Both the position numbers and the translations under genes were made by a program. 13,787 nucleotides of DNA, taken from an uncultured Elioraea sp. GTDB taxonomy: Bacteria > Pseudomonadota > Alphaproteobacteria > Acetobacterales > Acetobacteraceae. The stretch lies in contig CALKJX010000275.1 in NCBI GenBank assembly GCA_937995555.1, positions 1-13,787 on the forward strand, read 5' to 3'. Under the pieces are notes generated by a model, which saw only the letters and a list, made by a program, of their open reading frames with translations, was not told the origin of the DNA and made no database searches. Shown piece after piece: positions 6,234 to 13,290 of this stretch (the first letter of the stretch is position 1; each line of letters begins with the position of its first letter).

Positions 6234-7616
6234 TTACGGCGCCGGCCGCTTCAGCGCGCCACGCGCCTGCTCATAGGCATGGCCGGCGCGCAGCACCGTC
6301 GCGTCCTCCCACGGCCGCCCGGCAAGCTGGATCGCGACCGGCAACCCGCCCTCGCCAAGGCCCGAGCACACCGTCAGCGCCGGCTGGCCGGTGAGGTTGA
6401 ACGGAATCGTCAGGCTCGGCGTCTTGAAGCCGATCCAGCGGTCCACCGTGTCGATCCGCGGCGCCTCGCCCATCGCAGCCGCGGTCAGCAACAGATCGAC
6501 GTCGCGCATCACCGTGCCGACCGCCTCGGCGAGCCTGCGCCGCATCCGCTGCGCGGCAATGATGTGCTCGCCCGAGACCAGCGCGCCGAGCAGCAGCCGT
6601 TCGCGCAGGATCTCGCCGTATCTCTCACGCCGGGTCCTCATCCAACGCCCGTGCACCGCGAAGGCCTCGCCGAGCAGCAGCGTCATGCCCGGTGCCCAGA
6701 ACTCAGCGAGCGGCGGCAGCGTCACGTCGCGCACGCTCGCCCCGAGCTCGCCGAACAGCCGCGCCGCCTCGTCGATGCCGCGCCTGGTCGCCGGGCTGAC
6801 CTGCACGTCCGTCTCGTGGAAGTGGCGCACCACGCCGATGGAGAGCCCCTTCACCCCGCCGCCGAGCCCCGACAGGAGGTCGGGTGCCGGCCGCGCCGCC
6901 GAGCCAGGGTCCTCCGGGTCGTGGCCGGCCGCCGCCTGAAGCAGCAGCGCGCAATCCTCCACCGTCCAGGCGAGCGGGCCGACATGGTCCATCGACCAAG
7001 CGAGCGGAACCACGCCGGTGCGCGGCACCAGCCCGTAGGTCGGCTTGATCCCGGCGAGCCCGCACAGCGCGGCAGGCCCGCGGATCGAGCCGCCCGTGTC
7101 CGATCCGGTTCCCCCCAGGATCATTCCGGATGCGACTGCCGCCCCCGTCCCCGAGGACGATCCGGCCGTGAAATGCTCCGGATTCCACGCATTCCGCGCG
7201 GGCGGGGTCGGCAGGTCGAAGGACGGCCCGCCCCAGGCGAACTCGTGCGTGGTCAGCTTGCCGAGCGAGATCGCCCCCGCCTCGGCCCAGCGCCGCACCA
7301 CCGCCGCATCCCGGGTCGCCAGATTGCCGACCAGGATGTGCGAGCACGCCGTCGTCGGCAGGCCCGCGACATCGACGATGTCCTTGTGCGCCACCGGAAT
7401 ACCGTCGAGCGGGCCCCGCGGGCCGTCGCGCAGGATCCGCGCCTCGGCGTTCCGCGCGGCGTCCATCGCGCGCTCGGCATCCAGCACCACGAAGGCGTGC
7501 AGCGTGGGCTCGAGACGCTCGACCCGGCCGATGCAGTCGCGCATCAGCTCCACCGGCGAGAGGCTGCGCGCGGCGATCGCGCGCGCCGCCTCGGCGATCG
7601 TCGGCACGATGCTCAC
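6234..7616 (-). CDS. amidase (amidase-signature family; AtzE/GatA-like)
   Basis: Amidase-signature enzymes hydrolyse amide bonds with a Ser-cisSer-Lys triad. All parts are visible in the 460-residue product: Lys78 in IPVAHKDIVDV, the cis-Ser at 153 in AGSSSGTGAAVASG, and the nucleophile Ser177 in GSDTGGSIRGPA. The spacing of 24 between the two serines is the same as in fatty-acid amide hydrolase. The C-terminal part (FNLTGQPALTVCSG, GLPVAIQLAGRPWEDATVL) is typical of the family. The substrate cannot be read from the sequence; GatA seems unlikely since no gatC or gatB is nearby. The GTG start at 7616 overlaps the TGA of the preceding 60-aa gene (GTGA). The frame stays open 23 codons further upstream, but that part is Arg-rich and inside the 60-aa gene. 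It is the last gene of a minus-strand operon with the pterin dehydratase. Confidence 0.92.
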   Translation of the reverse strand: MSIVPTIAEAARAIAARSLSPVELMRDCIGRVERLEPTLHAFVVLDAERAMDAARNAEARILRDGPRGPLDGIPVAHKDIVDVAGLPTTACSHILVGNLATRDAAVVRRWAEAGAISLGKLTTHEFAWGGPSFDLPTPPARNAWNPEHFTAGSSSGTGAAVASGMILGGTGSDTGGSIRGPAALCGLAGIKPTYGLVPRTGVVPLAWSMDHVGPLAWTVEDCALLLQAAAGHDPEDPGSAARPAPDLLSGLGGGVKGLSIGVVRHFHETDVQVSPATRRGIDEAARLFGELGASVRDVTLPPLAEFWAPGMTLLLGEAFAVHGRWMRTRRERYGEILRERLLLGALVSGEHIIAAQRMRRRLAEAVGTVMRDVDLLLTAAAMGEAPRIDTVDRWIGFKTPSLTIPFNLTGQPALTVCSGLGEGGLPVAIQLAGRPWEDATVLRAGHAYEQARGALKRPAP

Positions 7617-7795
7617 GGTCGCGGCGCTGCGGGTGGCACGAAGATCACGGCGGGCTCGCCCTGCCCCGCACCGTCGCGCACGCACGCGAGCAGCGCATCG
7701 AGCAGCCTCGCGGGCTCGGCAAGTCGCGCACGCTCCGCCTCGGTGAGCGGGAACCCGGCGCGGGTGAAGGGATCGTCGGTCGGTCGGTCTGGCAT
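7613..7795 (-). CDS. 60-residue protein coupled to the amidase; possible accessory subunit
   Basis: ATG at 7795, TGA at 7615-7613. The stop shares 4 bp with the amidase start, and the start is 9 bp after the stop of the pterin dehydratase gene, so all three are probably one transcript. The product is soluble: a Pro-containing N-terminus (DPFTRAGFPLTEAERARLAE), an amphipathic helix (PARLLDALLACVRDG) and a Pro-rich tail (VPPAAPRP). I do not recognise the family. Small helical proteins encoded just before amidases are known as partner subunits (GatC with GatA, AtzG with AtzE), so a similar role is a reasonable guess from position and size, though the sequence does not clearly match either one. 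Confidence 0.65.
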   Translation of the reverse strand: MPDRPTDDPFTRAGFPLTEAERARLAEPARLLDALLACVRDGAGQGEPAVIFVPPAAPRP

Positions 7796-7804
7796 GGCGC
7801 CAGC

Positions 7805-8101
7805 CTAGGCGGCCGGCGCGATCGCGTCGATGGCCCTGGCGAGCGCCACGTCGCGCATCGACAGCCCGCCCACTTCATGCGTGGACAGCACGATCTCCAC
7901 CCGGTTCCAGACATTGAACCACTCCGGGTGATGGTCGTGCTTCTCGGCCAGCAGCGCGACGCGGCTCATGAAGGCCCAGGCCTCCGAGAAGTCGCGGAAA
8001 CGGAACGCACGCCGGATCGCGTCCCGCCCCTCGACCAGCGCCCACCCCGGCAGCGCCTGTCCCAGCCCCGCCCGTTCCGCCTCGCTCAGCGTCGCCACCA
8101 T
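7805..8101 (-). CDS. phhB: pterin-4a-carbinolamine dehydratase
   Basis: This enzyme dehydrates 4a-hydroxytetrahydrobiopterin made by aromatic amino-acid hydroxylases, helping pterin recycling; in bacteria without such hydroxylases it may act on molybdopterin or folate metabolism. The 98-residue product has the whole family motif: Glu53, His57-His58-Pro59, Trp65, His75 and Asp84 at the expected spacing (seen as EKHDHHPEWFNVWN, then STHEVGG). Length fits the usual 95-115. ATG 8101 is divergent from the metalloprotease gene with 38 bp between starts, so both promoters must be compact or lie inside the other gene. The 60-aa gene and the amidase follow directly. No phenylalanine hydroxylase is visible in the window, so the substrate in this organism is open. 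Confidence 0.95.
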   Translation of the reverse strand: MVATLSEAERAGLGQALPGWALVEGRDAIRRAFRFRDFSEAWAFMSRVALLAEKHDHHPEWFNVWNRVEIVLSTHEVGGLSMRDVALARAIDAIAPAA

Positions 8102-8139
8102 GCTTGCCTCCTGCGCTCTCCCGCCCCCATCTATCGCTC

Positions 8140-8547
8140 ATGCGGCAGTTCACGACAGCCCCGACCACCGCCGAGATCGTCGCCCTCGCCGACGAGGCGC
8201 TGGCCTGGGCGCAACGGCGCTTCCCGCGCGATCTCGCCAAGCTGCTGGACGGGGTGGCGATCGTCGTCGATGACCTGCCCGACGACGAAACCGTGGAGGA
8301 GATGGGATTCGAAAGCCCCTGGGAGCTCACGGGGCTCTGGCGGGGCGTGCCGCTGACCCGGCGCAGCGCGCTGCACACGCCCGATGAGCCCGAGATGGTG
8401 CATCTCTACCGCCTGCCGATCCTCGCCGAATGGATCGAGACCGGCGAGGACCTGCGCAGCCTGGTGCGCAACGTGTTGATCCACGAGATCGCGCACCACT
8501 TCGGCTTCTCCGACGAGGAGATCGCCCGGCTGGAGCGGGAGGGCTAG
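8140..8547 (+). CDS. small zincin-type metallopeptidase (Zincin_1/DUF1025 family)
   Basis: The 135-residue product has HEIAHHFGFSD at 115-125, that is HExxHxxGxxD: His115 and His119 bind zinc, Glu116 is the catalytic base and Asp125 is the likely third ligand of this minimal matrix-metalloprotease-like fold. The earlier part, PRDLAKLLDGVAIVVDDLPD and then the GLWRGVPLTRRS region, is the pattern I know from this family of proteins of about 120-140 residues. It has no signal peptide, so it is cytoplasmic; physiological substrates are not known. ATG 8140 gives the usual length; a TTG at 8104 would add 12 residues of no family character and reach the divergent phhB start. It appears monocistronic, followed by the REP-like block. 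Confidence 0.88.
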   Translation: MRQFTTAPTTAEIVALADEALAWAQRRFPRDLAKLLDGVAIVVDDLPDDETVEEMGFESPWELTGLWRGVPLTRRSALHTPDEPEMVHLYRLPILAEWIETGEDLRSLVRNVLIHEIAHHFGFSDEEIARLEREG

Positions 8548-8619
8548 CGCAGATCCCGTTCAGGTGGACGCACCTGATCGGTTGAAGATGTGCGCCGGAG
8601 AACCATGGCGCAGCGCGAT

Positions 8620-8664
8620 GCAGGGGGTTCCACCCCCTGCACCCCCGGCAAGGGCCAGTGGCCC
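8620..8664. repeat. REP-like intergenic block, copy 2, with double hairpin
   Basis: Two hairpins lie between the convergent metallopeptidase and rpsD genes: GCAGGGGG-TTCCA-CCCCCTGC (8620-8640, perfect 8-bp stem) and GGGCCA-G-TGGCCC (8652-8664). Between them is CCCCCGGCA. The order CAGGGGGTT, AAGGGCCA-N-TGGCCC is shared with 6130-6173. It probably acts as a bidirectional terminator region; neither hairpin has a U-run. The rest of 8548-8675 shows no gene. Confidence 0.55.
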
Positions 8665-8675
8665 CTGCGACCCGT

Positions 8676-9290
8676 TTACCGCGAATAGAACTCGACGACC
8701 TGCGCCGGCTCCATCTGCACCGGATACGGCACATCCATCAGCTTGGGCGCGCGCAGGAAGCGGCCGCGCATCGCGCGGTGATCGACCTCCAGATACTCCG
8801 GCACGTCGCGTTCGGCCGACTGCGCGGCATCGAGCACGCTCGCAAGCTGCTTCGACTTCTCCTTGACCTCGACCTGGTCGCCGTCACGCACGAGATAGGA
8901 AGCGATGTTCACCCGCTTGCCGTTCACCATGACATGGCCGTGGTTCACCAGCTGGCGCGCCGCGAAGGGCGTGATGGCGAACTTCAGCCGGTACACCACC
9001 GTGTCGAGCCGCCGCTCCAACAACTCGATCAGGTTCTCGGAGGTGTCGCCCTTCCGGCGCACCGCCTCCTCGTAGTAGCGGCGGAACTGCCGCTCGCCGA
9101 TATTGCCGTAGTAGAACTTAAGCCGCTGCTTGGCCGCAAGCTGGGTGCCGAAATCGGTCGGCTTCTTGCGCCGCTGGCCATGCTGGCCCGGACCGTAATC
9201 GCGCTTGTTGACCGGAGACTTCGGCCGGCCCCAGAGGTTCTGGCCCAGCCGGCGATTGACCTTGTACTTGCTCTCGGCGCGCTTCGTCAT
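8676..9290 (-). CDS. rpsD: 30S ribosomal protein S4
   Basis: S4 binds 16S rRNA early in assembly of the small subunit and lines the mRNA entry and proofreading site. The 204-residue product covers the N-terminal S4 domain (residues 1-95, with RRLGQNLWGRPKSP and YGPGQHGQRRKK) and the RNA-binding S4 fold (about 94-150, ERRLDTVVYRLKFA, FAARQLVNHGHVMVNGKRVNI). It ends in the conserved VVEFYSR. No Cys is present, so it is the zinc-free form. ATG 9290 begins MTKRAESKYKVNRR, as in related proteins, and has GGAAAGG about 10 nt upstream; the frame is open 28 codons further up but that stretch is leader RNA. It is alone rather than in the alpha operon, which is usual in alphaproteobacteria. A promoter is seen at 9404-9432. 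Confidence 0.98.
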   Translation of the reverse strand: MTKRAESKYKVNRRLGQNLWGRPKSPVNKRDYGPGQHGQRRKKPTDFGTQLAAKQRLKFYYGNIGERQFRRYYEEAVRRKGDTSENLIELLERRLDTVVYRLKFAITPFAARQLVNHGHVMVNGKRVNIASYLVRDGDQVEVKEKSKQLASVLDAAQSAERDVPEYLEVDHRAMRGRFLRAPKLMDVPYPVQMEPAQVVEFYSR

Positions 9291-9323
9291 GGCGCGAGGC
9301 CCTTTCCTTCGTTCTCCAGGGCA

Positions 9324-9393
9324 GCGACTGTCGCGCCCCTCCTGTCCCGGTAGGCCCCGTCTGGGGCGGAACATCCGTTCGCGTTCCCGGGAA
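9324..9393 (-). promoter_or_regulatory. structured rpsD leader (three small inverted repeats)
   Basis: Within the predicted leader are the palindrome TTCCCGGGAA (9384-9393), a hairpin GCCCC-GTCT-GGGGC (9354-9367) and GCGAC-T-GTCGC (9324-9334). S4 represses its own operon by binding leader RNA in enteric bacteria and Bacillus, so an autoregulatory leader is possible. No match to those known structures is claimed. Confidence 0.3.
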
Positions 9394-9403
9394 TGAGCGG
9401 CGG

Positions 9404-9432
9404 GTGATAAGGGGGCAGCCCCGGCTTGTCAA
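9404..9432 (-). promoter_or_regulatory. sigma70-type promoter of rpsD
   Basis: On the minus strand a perfect -35 TTGACA (plus 9427-9432) is followed after 17 nt by TATCAC (plus 9404-9409), 4 of 6 matches to the -10 consensus. Transcription should start near 9397, giving a 5' leader of about 107 nt. It fits the need for a strong rpsD promoter and is the clearest promoter in the window. Confidence 0.7.
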
Positions 9433-9460
9433 ACGACCGTCCCGGCCCCTATCCCCGGGC

Positions 9461-9667
9461 ATGGTCACCCGCTCCGAAATCCTCATCCTCGGCCTGACCG
9501 CCGGCGTCATCGGCTCTCTGGTCGGCGGCCTGATGCTTGGCGTCGGCATGGGGCTGATCAGCCAGGGCGCGCATGTCGGCTGGCTGCTGGCGCTCCCCGG
9601 CGCGCCGGCCGGCGGGCTGATCGGCCTGCTGCTGGCACGGCGGCTGGCGAAACAGTTGCCGCCCTAG
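9461..9667 (+). CDS. small two-helix membrane protein, family not recognised
   Basis: The 68-residue product begins at ATG 9461 and holds two Gly-rich hydrophobic segments: ILILGLTAGVIGSLVGGLML (with GxxxG-like spacing) and VGWLLALPGAPAGGLIGLLLA, joined by a short turn, then a basic tail RRLAKQ. This resembles a membrane hairpin with a cytoplasmic C-terminus. The frame is open upstream to a GTG at 9404, but that region is the rpsD promoter. The stop TAG (9665-9667) overlaps the stop of the convergent dctM (CTAG, 9664-9667). Glycine-rich transmembrane hairpins of this size occur in several unrelated small-protein families, and nothing here tells them apart. Third-position GC is high, which supports coding. 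Confidence 0.6.
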   Translation: MVTRSEILILGLTAGVIGSLVGGLMLGVGMGLISQGAHVGWLLALPGAPAGGLIGLLLARRLAKQLPP

Positions 9668-10944
9668 CCGAGCGCCCGCGGCAAGGCGAGCACCACCCCC
9701 GGCGCGAGGGCGAGCGCCAGCGTCACCGACGCCATCGCCCCGAGCAGCGGCGGCAGATGCCGGAACGTCTCGCGCATCGGAATGCGCGCCACGCGGCACG
9801 CCGCCATCAGGTCGATCCCGAGCGGCGGCGTGTTCGCGCCGATCGCCAGATTGAGCGTCAACAGCAGCCCGAAATGCACCGGGTCGATGCCGTAGCGCGG
9901 CAGCACCGAGGACAGCAGCGGCGCCAGCAGCAGGATGATCGCGATCGTCTCCATGAAGGTGCCGAGTGCGAGCAGCAGCGCCATCGCCAGCAGCAGCACC
10001 ACGGTCGGGTCGGTCGTCAGCGACAGCAGCCGGGCGGTGACGATCTGCGGCGCCTGCAACGCGCCCAGCACCCAGCCGAACAGCGAGGCGGTGGCGATCA
10101 CGTAGAGGATCGCGCCGGAGGTCTCGGCCGCCGTCATCAGCTCCGCCGCGAGCGCGCGCAGCGTCAGCGCGCGCGTGCCGAACACCCCCACCGCGAGCGC
10201 ATAGAGGCAGGCGACCGCCCCGGCCTCGGTCGCGGTGAAGATGCCGCCGCGGATACCGCCGACGATGATCGCCGGCGCGCCGAGGGCGAGCAGCGCGAGC
10301 CCGATGCCGCCCTCGCCCGCGAGATCGCCTGGCGGCACGTCGCCCCAGCCCTCCTTGCGCGCGCGCCAGACGGCGACCGCCGCCAGCGCTGCACCACACA
10401 GCGCACCCGGCACCAGCCCGGCGGTGAAGAGCTGGCCGATCGAGGTGCCGGTGGCGACGCCGTAGACGATCATCACGATCGAGGGCGGAATGACCGTGCC
10501 GAGCGAACCCGCGCAGCCGAGCAGCCCGGCCGAGAATCCCGGCGGATAGCCGGCCCGCCCCATCGCCGGCAGCAGAAGCGTGCCGATTGCCACCGTGTCG
10601 GCGACCCCGGAGCCCGAGAGTGCCCCGAACAGCATGCACGCGACGACGGCGACGGCGCCGAGCCCGCCGCGCCGTCGCCCGACCAGGACCAGCGCCAGCG
10701 CGACGATCCGGCTTGTCAGCCCCGCCGCCCCCATCAGCCCGCCGGCCAGCACGAACAGCGGGATCGCGAGCAGCGGGAAACTGTCGAGCCCCGCGACCAT
10801 CTGCTGCGCGACCACGGCGAGCGGGGCGATGTCGTGGGCGACCACCGCGATCGCGGCGGCAAGCCCGAGCGCGGTCGCCACCGGCACGTCCGCCAGCAGC
10901 GCCACGGCGAACACGCCGAACAACGTGGTGAGCGCGCTACCCAT
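9664..10944 (-). CDS. dctM: TRAP transporter large membrane subunit DctM
   Basis: DctM is the ion-coupled translocating subunit of tripartite (TRAP) carriers that import organic acids with a periplasmic binding protein. The 426-residue product has the usual length and is almost entirely hydrophobic (about 12 helices). Family motifs seen: FPLLAIPLFVLAGGLM, LFGALSGSGVADTVAIGTLLLPAM, IPPSIVMIVYGVATGTSIGQLF, GGIFTATEAGAVA, LGTFMETIAIILLLAPLL and NLAIGANTPPLGIDL. ATG 10944 overlaps the last 8 bp of dctQ, so translation is coupled. Ten more codons are open upstream, but they lie inside dctQ and are polar. The 3' end shares four bases with a convergent small gene, so no terminator separates them. 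Confidence 0.95.
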   Translation of the reverse strand: MGSALTTLFGVFAVALLADVPVATALGLAAAIAVVAHDIAPLAVVAQQMVAGLDSFPLLAIPLFVLAGGLMGAAGLTSRIVALALVLVGRRRGGLGAVAVVACMLFGALSGSGVADTVAIGTLLLPAMGRAGYPPGFSAGLLGCAGSLGTVIPPSIVMIVYGVATGTSIGQLFTAGLVPGALCGAALAAVAVWRARKEGWGDVPPGDLAGEGGIGLALLALGAPAIIVGGIRGGIFTATEAGAVACLYALAVGVFGTRALTLRALAAELMTAAETSGAILYVIATASLFGWVLGALQAPQIVTARLLSLTTDPTVVLLLAMALLLALGTFMETIAIILLLAPLLSSVLPRYGIDPVHFGLLLTLNLAIGANTPPLGIDLMAACRVARIPMRETFRHLPPLLGAMASVTLALALAPGVVLALPRALG

Positions 10945-11398
10945 CGCGCGAGAGCATGCGCGCGGCTGCGGCAAGGCCGATCAGCGCGAGCCCCACCGCG
11001 GACGACCAGTAGAACGCCGCAGCCGGCAGGGCGAGCGCCGTCGTCGTGCCGCCACCGGCGATCGCCACAAGATCGATCGTCGCCCAGATGACGAGGGCGG
11101 CGAAGGCGATCACGGCGAGATCGCGCAGCTTTCCGATCGCAGCGAGCACGCGCGCATCGCGGACGAACAGCGGGGTCAGCCCGGCGGCGAGATGGCCACC
11201 GCGCGCCTCGGCAGCCCCGGCGCCGATGAACGCCGCCCACACCAGCAGCAGCCGCGGCAGCTCCTCGGCCCAGATCGGCGTCCGTCCGAGCCCGTAGCGC
11301 GACACCACAGTCCAGACGACGGCCGCCGCGAAGGCGGCGGTCAGAGCCGCGGCGAGGGCGAGGGCTGCCGCGCCGAGCGCGCGCGAGACCGCCCGCAC
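10937..11398 (-). CDS. dctQ: TRAP transporter small membrane subunit DctQ
   Basis: DctQ is the small, four-helix membrane subunit that pairs with DctM. The 153-residue product has four hydrophobic segments: ALALAAALTAAFAAAVVWTVVS, LPRLLLVWAAFIGAGAA, LAVIAFAALVIWATIDL and WSSAVGLALIGLAAAA. The motifs VVSRYGLGRTPIWAEELPRLLLVW and GAAEARGGHL fit the family pattern R-Y-x-(6-9)-W-x-E-E and the Gly-rich loop with a His. GTG 11398 is used as start; it follows the dctP stop by 4 bp. The gene ends inside the dctM start (8-bp overlap). The order dctP-dctQ-dctM on one strand is the typical operon. Confidence 0.93.
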   Translation of the reverse strand: MRAVSRALGAAALALAAALTAAFAAAVVWTVVSRYGLGRTPIWAEELPRLLLVWAAFIGAGAAEARGGHLAAGLTPLFVRDARVLAAIGKLRDLAVIAFAALVIWATIDLVAIAGGGTTTALALPAAAFYWSSAVGLALIGLAAAARMLSRDG

Positions 11399-11402
11399 CG
11401 GA

Positions 11403-12374
11403 TCAGCGGCGCGCGGCCTCGAGCAGCCCCATCAGCTCGGCTCCGTAGATCCGGCCGAACTCCTCCCACACCGGGCGCACGGCGGCCATGAACGGCGTCG
11501 GATCGACCTCGGTGATGGTCATGCCCTTCTCGCGCAGCTGGCCGATCGCGGCCTGGTCCGCCTCCTGCGACAGGCGCCGCTGCGTGTCGCGCCAGGTCGC
11601 CGCAGCCGCGCGCATGACCGCCTGATCAGCGGCCGGGATCCGGTTCCACGCGCTCTTGGAGATCACCAGCGCGGCCGGGCCGTAGACATGACCGGTGAGG
11701 CTGAGATGCTTCTGCACCTCGAAGAAGCTCGCCGACCAGATGATTGACAGCGGGTTCTCCTGCGCGTCGAACACGCCCTGCTGCAGTGCCGAGTAGAGCT
11801 CGCCGAAGGCCAGCGGCGCGGGCTCGGCGCCGAGTGCCTTGAAGGTCTCGAGCCGCATGCGGTCGGGTGTCACCCGGATCTTAAGGCCGCGCAGATCGGC
11901 AGGGGTGCGCACGACGCGATCGCGCGTGGTGACGTGGCGCAGCCCGGTCTCCCACCACGCCAGCACGACGATGTTCTTCGCATCCAGAAGCTGCGCCAGC
12001 GCCTCGCCGAGCGCGCCGTCATAGGCGCGATAGGCCTGGGCGCGCTCGCGCCAAGTGTAGGGCAGTTCGACGAGCCCGAGCTTGGGCTCGATCGTCTGGA
12101 AGCTGCCGGCGCCGATCAGCCCCATCTGCACCGAGCCGAGCTGCAAGCCCTCGATCACGCGCGTCTCGGCGCCGAGCTGCCCGCCCGGGAACACCTGGAC
12201 CCGCACGCGGCCGGCCGTCTTCTCCTCCACCTCCTTGGCGAAGCCCGTCGCGGCGACGTGCCAGGAGTGGCTCTCGGCGAGCACATGGCCGAGGCGGAGC
12301 TGGGCGTTCGCGGCGGCGGGCAGCGAGACCGCAAGGGTCGCGGCGAGGAGTGCGCGGCGGAGCATGGCGGGCAT
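11403..12374 (-). CDS. dctP: TRAP transporter substrate-binding protein DctP
   Basis: This periplasmic protein captures a substrate, usually an organic acid, and delivers it to DctQM. The 323-residue product has a signal peptide, MPAMLRRALLAATLAVSLPA, with likely cleavage after ANA24. The mature part has LGHVLAESHSWHVAATGFAKEVEEKTAGRV, then the family's binding region: LRGLKIRV with the conserved carboxylate-binding Arg (167) and FGELYSALQQGVFDAQENP (190-208) with the conserved Asn. These support an anionic substrate; the exact compound cannot be told. The start could also be the Met three residues on. It is 58 bp downstream of the trmJ-like gene on the same strand, with no obvious promoter between them, and it opens the dctPQM operon. 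Confidence 0.94.
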   Translation of the reverse strand: MPAMLRRALLAATLAVSLPAAANAQLRLGHVLAESHSWHVAATGFAKEVEEKTAGRVRVQVFPGGQLGAETRVIEGLQLGSVQMGLIGAGSFQTIEPKLGLVELPYTWRERAQAYRAYDGALGEALAQLLDAKNIVVLAWWETGLRHVTTRDRVVRTPADLRGLKIRVTPDRMRLETFKALGAEPAPLAFGELYSALQQGVFDAQENPLSIIWSASFFEVQKHLSLTGHVYGPAALVISKSAWNRIPAADQAVMRAAAATWRDTQRRLSQEADQAAIGQLREKGMTITEVDPTPFMAAVRPVWEEFGRIYGAELMGLLEAARR

Positions 12375-12415
12375 CCCGGGTCGGTGAACGGATGCGCGAG
12401 GCTAGGACGCTGCCC

Positions 12416-12429
12416 GCTGGCTCGCCAGC
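12416..12429 (-). terminator. small hairpin between trmJ and dctP
   Basis: GCTGG-CTCG-CCAGC-type inverted repeat 3 bp past the trmJ stop (GCTGGC 12416-12421 and GCCAGC 12424-12429). Stem of five or six pairs and no U-run, so a weak terminator at best; it may partly separate trmJ from the TRAP operon. The 58-bp gap holds nothing else that I can name. Confidence 0.3.
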
Positions 12430-12432
12430 CCC

Positions 12433-13251
12433 CTACACCGCCCCATCCGGTTCCACGTCCATGTCCGGCTCGATCCGCCCATGCACGCGCCGGCCGCGCG
12501 AGAGCTCGGTGACGATGCCGTGCAACGTGCGCAGCTCCTGCTCGGTCACCTCGCCGCGCTCGAACAGGTGGCGGAGGTTGCGCACCATGCTCGGCCGCTT
12601 CGCCTGGTTGCGCAGGAATCCGCAGGCATCGAGCTCGGCGACGAGGTGGCGCAGGAAGTTCTCGAGCTGGTCCTTGGTGGCGATGCGCGTCTCGTTGGTG
12701 ACGAGGCGGAGCGGCGGGGTGGCATCGGCGGCGGTCCACCACTCATACGCCATCACCATCACCGCCTGGGCGAGGTTCATCGAGTTGAAGGCCGGGTTGA
12801 GCGGGATCTGCACCAGCGTATCGGCATGGGCGAGATCATCGGCCGTGAGGCCCGCGCGTTCGGGCCCGAAGAGGATGCCGGAGGCGAGCCCTCGCGCGGC
12901 GACCTCGCGCAGAATCGTCGCGGCCCCGCGCGCGGTCGCCGTGTTGACGATGACGTGGCGCGGCCGCGGGCAGGTGGCGAACACGCGGTGGAGATCGGCG
13001 ACCGCGTGCGCGACCGTCGGGTGCAGCGTCGCCGCGTCCAGGATCGCATCCGCGCCGGAGGCCGTGCGCCACGCCTTGTCCTGCGGCCAGCCGTCGCGCG
13101 GCGCGACCAGGCGCAGGTGGAACAGGCCGCCATTCGCCATCGCGCGCGCCGCCGCGCCGATGTTCTCCGCGAGCTGCGGCCGGACGAGGATGACGACGGG
13201 CGAATGCTCGCCCACCGGCCCGATCGCCGCTCCGCCGTCGCGTCCCGTCAT
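12433..13251 (-). CDS. trmJ: TrmJ/LasT-type SPOUT RNA 2'-O-methyltransferase
   Basis: These SAM-dependent enzymes methylate a 2'-OH of the tRNA anticodon loop (position 32 in E. coli TrmJ). The 272-residue product has the knotted SPOUT core in residues 17-165: VVILVRPQLAENIGAAARAMANGGL (motif 1 with Asn30 and Arg36), GILFGPERAGLTADDL (motif 2, 126-140) and IPLNPAFNSMNLAQAV (motif 3, 149-164), which form the SAM-binding trefoil knot. A helical C-terminal extension of about 90 residues follows, as in TrmJ/YfhQ. The target position in this species is inferred from the family only. ATG 13251 is preceded by 39 bp after the cytochrome c gene. The dctPQM operon follows downstream with a 58-bp gap. 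Confidence 0.9.
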   Translation of the reverse strand: MTGRDGGAAIGPVGEHSPVVILVRPQLAENIGAAARAMANGGLFHLRLVAPRDGWPQDKAWRTASGADAILDAATLHPTVAHAVADLHRVFATCPRPRHVIVNTATARGAATILREVAARGLASGILFGPERAGLTADDLAHADTLVQIPLNPAFNSMNLAQAVMVMAYEWWTAADATPPLRLVTNETRIATKDQLENFLRHLVAELDACGFLRNQAKRPSMVRNLRHLFERGEVTEQELRTLHGIVTELSRGRRVHGRIEPDMDVEPDGAV

Positions 13252-13290
13252 GGCGGCGGGATAGGACGGGTGGCGTCGCCGGGCAACGGC

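Noticed and set aside
5265..7808. 847-codon plus-strand frame beginning as an MFS protein
   Set aside because: Only the first ~145 residues are MFS; beyond the palindromic element it reads out of frame and then antisense through the amidase gene.
8548..8675. Possible small RNA or short gene between the metallopeptidase and rpsD
   Set aside because: Only hairpins typical of terminator or REP sequence are present, with no promoter and no open frame with coding character.
9757..11091. 444-codon plus-strand frame opposite dctM
   Set aside because: Arg/Gln/His-rich composition with no helices or motifs; it mirrors a hydrophobic protein on the minus strand.
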